From: Macrothele yani | Taxonomy: Eukaryota; Arthropoda; Arachnida; Araneae; Macrothelidae | Direction: 5' to 3' | NCBI GenBank assembly: GCA_039090855.1 | Contig: CM076995.1 | Location: forward strand, 120,664,270 to 120,728,269 | Length of the DNA: 64,000 nt | Shown: positions 1 to 10,133 of the stretch, in pieces | How positions within the stretch are numbered: position 1 is the first letter of the stretch | How the letters are laid out: the number at the start of each line of letters is the position of its first letter | The notes under the pieces: model-generated | What the model was told of the DNA's origin: nothing | What the model saw: the letters and a program-made list of their open reading frames with translations, nothing else | The model's database searches: none | Program-made: the position numbers and the translations under genes

Positions 1-724
1 GGTTCTTCGCACGTGTGTGGTTTTGGAGTTGCATGTCGGGAATCGATGGGAAGGTTTGCTGCCTGTATGTGTTAGGTGATTTGTTTCCAATGTGTCGCCA
101 TCTATTGGATGAGTTGGTAGGTATCAGTCGTAAGTATAATTCTTTTGTGTAAATATTTTTGGGCTATTATTATTTGTTCATAGAAACAGGTGTATTTCCC
201 CCCTCCCCTTTGTTTATTGGACAATCTATAAGGTAGTCTCATGAATTGCATTTTTCGTAAATCAGTAACTAAATTGATCATTATTATACCATTTTAAACT
301 TGTGTGTTGAAAAAGGTTTTTATTATTATTATTATTATTATTATTGAAGTCTTTTTTAAACTACAGCATTATACAAATTATGTACTGAATTTAAAGCCAG
401 TGCATATAATAGTTATAAAATGCATACACTTATAACACCTTAAACCTCATTTTGGCAAAAACAGATCAATACTTCTTTAAATAATGTGATGGATCATTCT
501 TCAAAGAAATCAGTAAATTTTTTTCTGAATTTTAGCCTCAAGCTGTGTCTTATAGTGTCACATCTATTAAGACAATGAAAAGTTCTCTCTTCTGGCACAT
601 TATCAATGAACTGATATGCTTTGATTGTATAATCTATAGTTGGTTTTGTGATTCACATTTACAGTCTTCAGAGTCAGCAACATACTTATCAATTTTGGGT
701 ACAACAAAGGGAAACTTCTGTGAA
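1..724. other. AT-rich non-coding stretch
   Basis: I see no coding region. The one distinct item is a (TTA)n microsatellite at about 319-345. The short reading frame at 545-736 has no recognisable domain and looks like chance. Confidence 0.5.
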
Positions 725-736
725 CGACTTTGCTGA

Positions 737-961
737 TTTTTTTTTTTTTTTTGATTTGAGGTTTAACGACCACCGTGAGCAACTCAATGGGCTATAAGCA
801 GTCGCCTGTCCCCAATTTAAGGTCACTGGTTCCAGGGAAGAGAGAGAGCCAGTGCCGTAAGACAAACACGACATCCATGCCTGACCGGGATTCGAACCCA
901 GACCCCTTACGGACGAATGATCAGAAGCCAGCGCCTTAGACCACTGCGCCACCGGGGCGGC
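737..961 (-). mobile_element. tRNA-derived SINE, family A, copy 1
   Basis: Read on the minus strand it begins with a tRNA-like head. An A box (TGGCGCAGTGG) lies near 955 and a B box (GGTTCGAATCC) near 893. A unique body follows, then a poly-A tail seen as a T run at 737-752. The 8-bp target duplication CGACTTTG flanks it at 725-732 and 962-969. Four further copies lie at 40570, 47542, 49682 and 54023, all on the minus strand. Such elements are transcribed by RNA polymerase III and moved by a partner LINE, which I cannot identify for this family. Confidence 0.88.
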
Positions 962-969
962 CGACTTTG

Positions 970-2792
970 TTAAATGGAAAATCAGTGGACTTGAAAGGAG
1001 TTATTTTTTAATGAATTTTAGCTTAAGTCTCAAGGATCCCCCATAAAATTTGTTAAATAGAGGTTCCACTGTATTTCTTTTAGATATCCGAAGAATGGAG
1101 GAAGAATATTAAGAAACAATTTTGGAACTATTATTATTACTAGGTGAAAGCTTGTCAATGACGGGGAAAAACAAGTTGTAATTTTTAATGACCAGGCATT
1201 CTTTTGTTTCTGATGTCCAAATACAAAAGTATGTTTCATGAACATTACAACAATAAAGGAAAAAAAAAAAATATTCGTTGAGGCAGGGATTCAACAACTA
1301 AAACAGGCAAGTGCTCTTTCCACTGCACCACCAAAGTGGGACAAACGTTTCAGACAAAGGAAATTGTTTCTTGTGATAATGATTTTGCATGCAAAACAAT
1401 TTAAACAGTGCAACTCCTTATTTATTATATTGCTTTTTTTCCAATTGCTAGTATACACCGCATGTTATAACATTACATCATGTGTCCTTTTCAGTACAAA
1501 TATTAATTTATGGTCCCTTTTGTAAGAACAGTGGAGTTAATAATTGAGACTACAGCCATCAACACATCTTACAGCAAAGTAACCAGTATGTGGACATAAA
1601 ATTACACAACACTTCAACTTTTATTATAACAGAACACAAATTTTGAAACTTGAACATTTTTTGAAGAAGCACCTATACATTAGTCATGATCATGCGCAGT
1701 AATTGAGATACACAGGTTATAACATCACAAACACAAAGATATGCATGTCTAATAATGACACAAGACATCATTATCAGTCTCTACAATGCAAAGCAGTAAA
1801 AAGCACCCAAGCCAAAATACAAATGATCGTTTAATATTGGAATAGTACAATTTTTTTTTTTTTGTCTGAAACCAGATACAATATTTTCTAGTAATACAGA
1901 ATTTTCATTGCAATCAAACAAATTTTTCCTCCAGAAGCATAGTTATGGTGATTTTTTTTTTTTTTGCTCTGTGAATTGGGACAGGAAGAATCTATATACT
2001 GACAATCAGAAATATGGAATGAATATTCCTGACAAAAAAAAAAGCACCTGTTGTAAAAACCAGTATTTTTCACCCATGAAACAGTATTAGGATAATTAGG
2101 AACTTAGTTCAAAACACTGCAAATGTTGAAAAACTCTGGGATAATGAAAAGAAATGTGATGCGTGTGCTGTGTAAATAAAAATACACACAGGAACTTCAG
2201 ATTTATTTAAATTGCTCATTTCATAAACTCGCATTTCTGAGCTTTTAAAAATATTTAACGTTTTTTTGTTTTATCAGGTAACTTACAGTTCACATAATTA
2301 ACTCCCCTTCTGGAAATGTTTTATTTTCATGCCTGTGGAGTTTTTAAAGGGCAATCTGGAACAGTGCAAGGATAAATATAAATTATAAGAAACAACAAAA
2401 AGATGTCAAAAGAAATAGTTTATCAAAATGGATCTTTTGGTGCTAGTCAGAATAAGAATTCGAAATCCTTCCACTGGTGATTTGTTAAAAAACTCTTAAT
2501 CCCTTTGTTAACAATCTTTCCCACCAAAAGTTGAAATGTGTAGCTTAGCTCTGCATTTCGGCATTCCCTTCAAATGAATGACTTGTTTGTTTTGCAATTG
2601 TCAAGAGCTCTATTATTTGATCAAGTATACTGAAGATAATTTTCAGTGGTTATTCCAGGAAGGAGGCAGGTTTAAGAAGCCTCTAAGAGCTAAAGAAAAA
2701 AATGCAAAAATAGAGGAAGAGTATTAAATCACTGATGTTAGCAAATGAAAACTCCTCAACGACAACAGTCAACAAAAACCGTGCAGTAATAC
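970..2792. other. AT-rich stretch without recognisable genes
   Basis: The stretch holds poly-A/T runs and short chance reading frames only, apart from the tRNA-like fragment listed at 1270-1335. I found no splice-bounded exon and no transposon terminus. Confidence 0.4.
1270..1335 (-). repeat. tRNA-like fragment (degenerate SINE head)
   Basis: On the minus strand the segment has an A-box-like stretch (TGGTGCAGTGG) and, 30-40 bases on, a degenerate B box (TTGAATCCC). An oligo-T run follows, as in a pol III terminator. It is too diverged for a functional tRNA call and is probably a pseudogene or a SINE head. Confidence 0.4.
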
Positions 2793-3076
2793 ACCAATAT
2801 AGTAGCGTAATGTATACCCATAATACATAAGAACACTTACCACCAGTATCCATGCTACTAAAGAACATTTCTTGCACGTGGTATTCTGTGAGGATGAGAG
2901 GAGCACACGTTTGTCTAAAGTCCTGAACATGAATTAGTTAAAAGTGCCAACTCATGAATACTGCTTCAAATAAAGCACGGAGTGAATTCGAAAAACTATT
3001 AAAAACTGTCAGAAGCACAAATTATAAGACAAAAAATTTCGTCAGACAAAACCTACATTATACTGAACAGTCCTTT
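2793..3076 (+). repeat. left arm of inverted repeat around old PLE relic
   Basis: About 285 bp that reappears reverse-complemented at 4611-4897, with roughly nine of ten bases matching by eye. Part of the arm is open when read from 2954 (motif KARSEFEKLL), and the same peptide is readable from the other arm on the opposite strand. A splice-donor-like GGTAAGTG sits in both arms. The inner ends abut the Penelope remnant at 3770-4683. Confidence 0.8.
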
Positions 3077-3769
3077 ATTAAACAGTATGAAAACACAAAT
3101 ATCGGCAAAGTTGCAAAATATGAATCACGTAATAAGCAATTAAAACCAAAAGAATACTATTCAAAATGTACAAAGCGCTAACCAATCCACAGCAACATTA
3201 AAAAATTCACCCTTTTTTATTCCGAACCCAATAAACAAATTTTGACAAAAACAAAAGGCAATGCAGTTTAAATATTCCTGTGTAAAACAAGATGAAAAAA
3301 ACTTAACTTGTCTCACAAAAACCTCAAGTTATCAATCTATAAAAATTCACATTACTCTCTTACGTCAGCATGAACCAAGGTACTCAGGCCTTTCTCTATA
3401 CCTTATAGCATTTTCGGGAGCAGTCGCTGGTATCTCCTGTGAACAACGGCAAACTGATGTCAAAGCCTCTGCATTCTTCCACTGACCACGCCCATGATGG
3501 CACGTAGATACTGCCCCAATGGCTCCATCTGGTGTCAGTAAAGGAATGTTTTCTTGTCTTGATGTAATAATTTTCTTTTTCTTGTTTATAGTATTTTTTC
3601 TTCTAATTTTTCTCGGCTGCTGTCCTGAGTTAGTTTTTTTTATTAATTCTTTCTACTGTGTCGGCAGACTAAATGGATCATTTTGGTTAAAAAATTTATC
3701 TTTATTTTTTTCAATAAATACTGTTTCTGCTAATCGGAGATATTTTTCAATTTTTGCCGATGCTATTTA

Positions 3770-4683
3770 TTCAATATCTTCGAATTTAGGATTCACTTTA
3801 TTTTCCAAACAATATTGGATTAATGCAGTATTATTTTTTATTGTATTCCAATTTCTCACATGTTGCAGTAATCTATGTTTTAAGCTGTTTTTAGTGCTAC
3901 CAATGTAAGCCATTGGTCTTGAATCGTCTATAGAAATGTGTCCTCTCTCACCACTGTTTAACCACAACACCCTTGGATGGGATCTACAGAACTTCCCACT
4001 TGAAAATTAAATGGTATTTGAATATTATCGATCTCTGCTGTTATATATGTCATATATGGAAAAGCTGCCACATTTATAATCTGCATTAATTTTAATATTT
4101 TCAATGCTGCGATTGTTTCATGATTTTTTTTCCACTTCACAAATCCAAGTATCCAATGATATTTTTGGGTAACCATATGCAATAGCAATTGATGTAATTA
4201 CAACTGAGTTTGTTTTTTACATAAGCTTCTTTAGAAGAATGAGTATATGCTCTTTTAAAGTTTTTAAGACTATTAATCTTCTGTGATTTTGGATGCGACG
4301 ACTCCATGGGCATCAATACTGGTATATATGTGGGTTTCCTATACACCATTGAATTCTTCTTTCGAATTAGCACGACATGAAGAAAAGGAAGGACTGCATT
4401 CTCTTCATATTCTATTGTGAGTTCAGTAGTAGGACAAATCTCTGTAAATGTGTCTAATATTTTTAAGTTCAAGGTCTGTACACTGTGAAAGAATGAAAAT
4501 ATCGTCTACATATCTGGAGTATATGTAGAAGATATTTTCAAACTTATGTCTACATATCTGAAGTATATGTAGACAATTTTTCAAACTATATGTAGACAAT
4601 ATTTTACATGGACTGTTCAGTATAATGTAGGTTTTGTCTGACGAAATGTTTGGTGTTTGTCCTGTAATTTGGGCTTCTGACAA
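3770..4683 (-). pseudogene. Penelope-like retroelement relic (RT + GIY-YIG)
   Basis: Three overlapping minus-strand frames hold pieces of one PLE protein. At 4423-4683 is the reverse-transcriptase active-site motif SRYVDDIFIL. At 4137-4472 is the region downstream of it (LPFLHVVLIRK, YRKPTYIP). At 3767-3970 is the start of a GIY-YIG endonuclease (AYIGSTKNSLKHRLLQH). In PLEs the RT copies the RNA and the endonuclease nicks the target. The upstream RT half is missing and at least two frameshifts separate the pieces. Near 4500-4590 the YVDD region is disturbed by short tandem and palindromic duplications. It is clearly older than the PLE at 31-35 kb and from a different lineage. Confidence 0.85.
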
Positions 4684-4897
4684 TTTTTAATAGTTTTTCG
4701 AATTCACTTCGTGCTTTGTTTGAAGCAATATTCACGAGTTGGCACTTTTAACTAATTCACGTTCAGGACTTTAGACAAACGTGTGCTCCTCTCATCCTCA
4801 CAGAATACCATGTGCAAGAAATGTTCTTTCATAGCATGGATACTGGTGGTAAGTGTTTTTACGTATTACGGGTATACATTATGCTAATATATTGATA
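4611..4897 (-). repeat. right arm of inverted repeat around old PLE relic
   Basis: Reverse complement of 2793-3076. It lies immediately upstream, in PLE orientation, of the RT fragment. Inverted partial copies at the 5' side are a habit of Penelope elements, but neither arm was matched to a known PLE end. Confidence 0.75.
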
Positions 4898-5223
4898 GAG
4901 GAAGAGGTTGAAAAACAGTCCAGAAAAATTAAAGTTTGTGAAAGCTAGAGAGAGAAAGAAAAAGGAATGCAAAAAGTAATATGATCAAGAAGTAAAGAGC
5001 AACAGGAAAAGAGTGAAGAAAAAGTTGTTGAAGGTAAAGGAGATTCCAATTCACCAGTGGCATCCAGGTCACAGAGTTCAATTAGGGAAAGCTAAACAAA
5101 TACACCATGCAATGTCTACCAAAATACCCAAGAAAAAGGCAGAGTTAACCAAAGATAATGGTTTAGAAATACCAAATTTACAAGTAGTATTGATAAAGAA
5201 TGTAAATGCTTTGTCTGTGGATA

Positions 5224-5329
5224 CAAAGTAAAAGACTTAAGATATGCAAGTTTTCCCTAGAAAACCCATGGGGGTTTAAAGTAAAAGACTTAAGATATGC
5301 AAGTTTTCCCTAGAAAACCCATGGGGGTT
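5224..5329. repeat. 53-bp tandem duplication
   Basis: Two consecutive copies of a 53-bp unit (start GTAAAAGACTTAAG at 5228 and 5281), essentially identical. This points to a recent local duplication. Confidence 0.9.
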
Positions 5330-5719
5330 TGTTTGTCCAAGAAACAAGGATTACTCATACAAAGAAAAATACCAGAAAACAAAAAATATTATCTTATAAG
5401 TATGCTAAAGGAAGCACATGGAGCCATTTTGGAGGAAAACCTTGAATTAACAACCATTATATCAAGTTTTTTGAGCTCTGTCCTGCACAAGTATCATTTC
5501 AACAAAATGATCTTAACATTACCAGTGTGTGCAAATATGAGATCATCATACTTCTTTTATTAGCTTTGAATAAATTTGCTCAAATCTGGTGTGCAGACAA
5601 GGTTATGAATTCTGTGTGTACAGCTTATGTGAATTCGCTCTGGTCAAATTTCTGAATTCCTGAAAGCTATAATAATGTTATGGAATGACAACAGTGGAAA
5701 GCTGATGATGAGAAATTAG

Positions 5720-5787
5720 TAAAGGTCACGTAAAGCAGGACTGTTCAGGAATGTAAAGGTCACATAAAGTGGGACTGTTCAGGAATG
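5720..5787. repeat. 34-bp tandem duplication
   Basis: Two adjacent 34-bp units beginning TAAAGGTCAC, differing at about three positions. Confidence 0.85.
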
Positions 5788-6300
5788 TTTTAACCAGCTT
5801 GAAGAACAATCGAAGTATTTTCTCCAAATATTTATGTCAAGAGAAAACAAGCAGAATCTTTCAAGCAAGAAAAGTGCGGTATTCAGAGTAGTAATTCAAG
5901 TTGATTTTGCAGAGACCTGTACAATACTTGTACAAAATGAGTTTAGTCATCATATTGGTTATAATCAGGTAACTTTTTTCTCTGTGTGTGCTTGAGAGAA
6001 GCATAGATCCAGCATAGCCATAGGGATCAGATTACTTGTCACAAATATTACTACTCTTTATACATTTTTGGAGATATTAAAAATGGGAGAAAGCTGCTGG
6101 AAATTTGGTGAAATTGTACTACCTGGTATTATTTTCTCAGATGATGGAGTGGCAAGCCAATTTAAAACAAAGAAGTGTATTGATGAAAGTGGGAAAATAA
6201 AAAAATTCTATTCAGTTTGCAAAAGTTGCAATAAAATAAAAAAAATTCAGAAATAGACAAAACAAATATTTTACTTTTCATCAGTAAAAATAATGAAAAA

Positions 6301-6379
6301 TTGTTGTTCATTTCTAAGCATTTCCAGCAACTTCATTGTGCAAAAGAAGTTGCTGGAAATGCTTAGAAACAAACAACAA
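6301..6379. repeat. long hairpin, 34-bp arms
   Basis: Arms 6301-6334 and 6346-6379 are reverse complements with about two mismatches around an 11-base loop. A transcript from either strand would fold into a miRNA-precursor-like stem, though a foldback mutation inside a dead element explains it as well. Confidence 0.85.
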
Positions 6380-6729
6380 AAAAGCTAGCTGAATCTATAT
6401 AGTCTACGTGCTCAGCTTTAAAATGACCTTGTTGGATAAACAGCAATGTGATGCAAATGATTTCAACCTTTGCCAAATCTAAACAGCGTTATTTCTAGTG
6501 GAAAGTAAATTTTAGTGCAATACTCTTCCACTGCAAAAAACGGTGATGAGAATTATTTTTGTAAGTCAGATTATTCCTGTTGAACAGAATGAATGTGGAG
6601 AAACATTTTTATGGAAAATTCATGACACTGATTTTGTCCAACATAATGATCTTACTGCATTACCAGAGGTGCAAATGGGCCTCAGAGGTTTCTTACTTCA
6701 TACATTGTAAAATAGCAAGATAAATAAAA

Positions 6730-7103
6730 GTCTTTTTGGAAGTATAATTCCATTACCATCACTTCGTTCAACATTAAGCTAGTCAATTTTTTTTTTCTAA
6801 GTGATGAGGGACTGGAACATTAGAAATAAGTCTGCCATGTTACGCAAATTCATAATTTCACAGGAAATCTGCTTTAAAAAAATCTACAGATGGGCATAAT
6901 GATGGGCTTTGAAATCTACAGATGGATCCATGTTGGAGAAACTGGCCACACACAGCATGGACTGGGATTCCCTAAAAATCACCTGCCTTCATAACAACTT
7001 TATTTAAAAGGACTTGAAATTGAGTAGAAAAGGGCGTTGTCACTAGCCAGCATCTGGCAAGATCTAGGGCAAAATAAGATTAACCATAACCACAACAGTA
7101 GTG
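6730..7103. other. AT-rich spacer
   Basis: No coding region or repeat structure recognised between the relic upstream and the hAT-like terminus downstream. Confidence 0.4.
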
Positions 7104-7467
7104 CAGGGTTCCCACGGTCTTTATAAATCCTTAAAAAGTGCTTAAAAGTCCTTAATTTCTAACAAATATTCATAAAGGTACTTAAAAAATACTGATTTTT
7201 CATAACTGACTGCAAGAAATCCAGAAATTATGATTTAGTGCCTAGAACTTTTGCTTCTGATTATCTATGTTGATGTCACATGATGTCAGCTGAATCTCCA
7301 TGGAAAAGCACAGAACAGTACGAGATAAGTAATTCATTGAACAAACTGGAGGACCATTGGCTCTGTTAATAACACATATCCTGCAAGTTCTGGATTATGT
7401 TTGTTCAAGTCCCATCACCATCTTTTGGAACTGACAACTCACTTTTGTATTTCCCCTTCTTGTAGTA

Positions 7468-8744
7468 TTGGGTATATAAATAAGTTTTGAGGGATTTGAG
7501 GTGAACAAAACACGTTGTTGGAGAACAGAAAACATATTTTATTATTAATCGAAGTGTGCTTCCTCTGAAGCTACAACTTTACCCCATCTTTCGGGCAGTG
7601 AGCATATGCCCCAAAGAAAGAATTCCGGTTCCTTGGAAGAGATCCAGTTGTCCAGCCAATTTTTGATGTCTTCATAAGAACTAAACCGTTCTCCAGAAAG
7701 TGCTGACTGCATCGACCAGAACAAATGGTAATCCAATGGCGCAATATCTGGCGAATATGGCAGGTGGGATAGAACTTCCCAGTCGGATCCTTCTAAGTAC
7801 TTTTTCACAGGTCGAGAAACATGTGGTCTTGCGTTGTCATGCTGCAAGATGACTTTGTTGTGTCTATTCTCCCATTCCGGCCGTTTTTGCGTGAGAGCTC
7901 GTTTTAAACGCATTAATTGGGTTCAATACCGATCACCAGTAATAGTTTCTGATGGTTTCAGCAGTTCATAGTGGATCACACCCTTCTGGTCCCACCAGAT
8001 ACACAGCATTACCTTTGAACCATGGATATTGCATTTTGGCATTGAAGGACCTGGTTCACCTGGCTTCACCCATGCTTTCTGCCTTAGGGTTATCGTACCA
8101 TACCCATTTCTCGTTGGCAGTAATAATACGATGCAAAAAACCCTTTCTTTTTTTGCCTTTGAAACAGCAACTTGCAAAGGTTTTTCGACGTTCAAGGTCT
8201 CTTTCCCGCAAAGCATGTGGAACCCAATTCCCTTCTTTTTGCACCATTCCCATGGCAGCTAAACGTTGTGAAATGCATGGTTGACTAACATTTAATGCTG
8301 CTGCTAGTTCTTTTTGAGTCTAGCGCATATCCTCGTCGAGTAAAGCTTCCAATTCGGCATCAACAATTTTTTTGGGTGGTCCAGAACGTTCTTTATCACT
8401 GACATTGAAATCATTCCTTTTGAATTGTCTAAACCAATACTCACATGTGTTTATGGATGGGGAATGTTCACCATAGATTTCTGACATTCAGCGATAGCTG
8501 TCAGCAGCACTTTTCTTGACAATAAAGTAATGCACTAACACTTCCCGCAAATGCTGTTTTGTCGGGACGAAAGTTGCCATTTTCCATAGAGTAAAACAAA
8601 TATGTCTTCACACCTCAATTGAACATCGTATACTGACTGACGTCTCGTACTGCGATATCGCAGTGTTGCCACCTTAAAAAACATGCGAGCAGTAATAAGT
8701 ATGACACTGAACGGAAATCCCTCAAAACTTATTTATATACCCAA
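7468..8744 (-). mobile_element. mariner transposon, full length but dead
   Basis: Near-perfect terminal inverted repeats of about 30 bp (left TTGGGTATATAAATAAG, right its complement) end at 7468 and 8744. They are flanked by TA duplications at 7466-7467 and 8745-8746. The 1.28-kb length is normal for mariner. It lies inside the hAT-like element 7104-9156 and is therefore younger than it. Confidence 0.95.
7545..8580 (-). pseudogene. mariner transposase (DD34D), inactivated
   Basis: The transposase starts at an ATG at 8580 (MATFVPTKQHLREV) and ends at 7545 with LPERWGKVVASEEAHFD, resembling the Mos1/mauritiana group. The paired helix-turn-helix region spans about 8580-8250. The first catalytic aspartate, normally in GDEKW, reads ANEKW near 8125, a D-to-N loss. 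The second (HDNARPH) and third (PLDYHLF) are present. A stop near 8490 and frameshifts near 7915-8060 also break it. Family activity is cut-and-paste transposition at TA sites; this copy cannot be active. Confidence 0.92.
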
Positions 8745-9268
8745 TATATGCAAGTAACAATCATTCAGTTATACTGAAGTGCAAAATTTAAATCTTCAAC
8801 TCATAAATTTGACTGCGGTTTTGCAATTTAAACTATGTGATGATTAAGTGCAAAATTTAAATCTTGAACTCATAACTTTAATCAGTTTTATAATTTACAC
8901 ATCCTTTATTGCATATGTGATTATTCCTTCACATTGGAAAACAGAATTTACCAGCAGAACTCTTTTAAATTGCATAAGTTCAACTTCCTCTAAGTTAAAT
9001 TATATAGAAAAAATTTCAAAACCAATTGGCATAGTTAAGTAACATGTAAAAGTATTTGGGCATATGTCTTTGCAATTGGTAAGGTCTTTAAAAAAATTGG
9101 CAAGAGGTACTTACAAAGTCCTTATTTTTTGTGGGAGAAAAATAGTGGGAACATTGTAGTGGATTAAAAGAGTGACAACAAATAACTGTCTGAAAAAGGA
9201 GTTTTTTTCCAAAAATTACTGCAAATTTGTGTTTTAAGAATACATATTTTACTTAAAAATTCCATATA

Positions 9269-10131
9269 CAGTATCGAACCGATTATCCGGACTCCTGAAA
9301 ACCGGACCTCTTTGTATAATTTGAATTTTGCGATATTTTTTGACCTTGTATTCCATGCCGAAGCTCAGCCTCGTATTTCAGTCATCCCCCAGCTGGCCAT
9401 CCATACCCTTTAACCTCCCCATCGTATGTACATATACATATTCAAAACAGCATTCTAGAACAATTCAAGGTACATTTTCCTTTCCCACCCGATTGAGGCA
9501 GACATCCAACTTCGCCCTCCTCCCTCCCTATCTTTCCCCCAAAGGAACAGTCAGCAGAAACCCAAAGCCTCTTTCCAGAATAACAGAGGCTTTATTGTCC
9601 ATAAGAGCACACATCAAAGTCCGGTTTCCTCAAGAGAAACGTTTCGATTTTCAGCTGATGATGTCGCTATTGTCCCTTGCGTTGGTAACTGCTTTTGGAA
9701 GAAAGCCAAAAAAATCTTCGCCACACTATTCGCTGATCATTGGTGTGACATCAGAGGCTGGTCAGGAATACTCGCGACTTCCCTGTGAAGAGAGGAAGAA
9801 AGAGTACGGAGACCCACTTCGTTTCAGAAAATTAGGTCAGTCACTTTTGTTTCGTTGGTCGGTGCTCTCAGGTTCATGTTTATTCCGCGGTGCTGCAAAA
9901 ATCTCAAGTGTAATGTCAAAAAGGCCAGGAGATCAGAATGTGCGAGTTCATCCTTGTTGTACAATGCGCGATCAGAAGCGTGGCGTAGTCTGCCGGATAT
10001 TTACGTGAACGATACAGCTTTTTATTGGAGAAATAACGGCTGCGACTTGGGGGATTTTTTTTAATGGTTCTGAAAACCAGAAAACTAAATGCTGCTGACC
10101 CGGACCTGTCCAGATAATCGGTTCGACACTG
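9269..10131. mobile_element. pogo/Tigger-type non-autonomous element
   Basis: Terminal inverted repeats of about 25 bp (left CAGTATCGAACCGATTATCC, right its near complement) are flanked by TA at 9267-9268 and 10132-10133. CAGT ends and TA targets fit the pogo branch of Tc1/mariner. A 226-codon frame (9328-10008) runs through it, but I recognise no transposase motif. Its last part begins MSKRPGDQNVR, which could be the start of a lost transposase. Confidence 0.85.
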
Positions 10132-10133
10132 TA

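Larger units (their letters stand above)
5013..6715 (+). pseudogene. relic of a 'DFAENY / SDG..SQFK' protein family
   Basis: Several plus-strand frames in sequence recall a repeated invertebrate protein family that I remember but cannot name. At 5390-5450 is a segment like LKEAHGAILEENLEL. Near 5895-5960 is a broken segment reading roughly QVDFAETC followed by QNE.QSSYW. Near 6135-6190 is SDDGVASQFKTKK, matching the family's SDG..SQFKN motif. Near 6590-6710 is a C-terminal-like stretch. The acidic residues in the first two motifs suggest a DDE-type nuclease, but that is inference. Many stops and frameshifts show it is dead. The 53-bp and 34-bp tandem duplications and a long hairpin lie inside it. 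Confidence 0.4.
7104..9156. mobile_element. hAT-like non-autonomous element (with mariner inside)
   Basis: The left end reads CAGGGTTCCCACGGTCT. The right end, reversed, reads CAATGTTCCCACTATTT, so both share a GTTCCCAC terminal core known from hAT elements. Subterminal repeats of the type CTTAAAAAGT occur inward from both ends. The flanks share GTAGTG (7098-7103 and about 9156-9161), a partial target duplication. No hAT coding sequence remains. A mariner occupies the middle. Confidence 0.5.

Noticed and set aside
3519..3908. 129-codon hydrophobic frame as a membrane protein
   Set aside because: It is the antisense of the Penelope relic on a T-rich strand, and the opposite strand carries the recognisable GIY-YIG motif.
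9328..10008. 226-codon open frame as a real gene
   Set aside because: It lies wholly inside a TA-flanked pogo-type element, has no domain that I recognise, and has the composition of read-through non-coding sequence.
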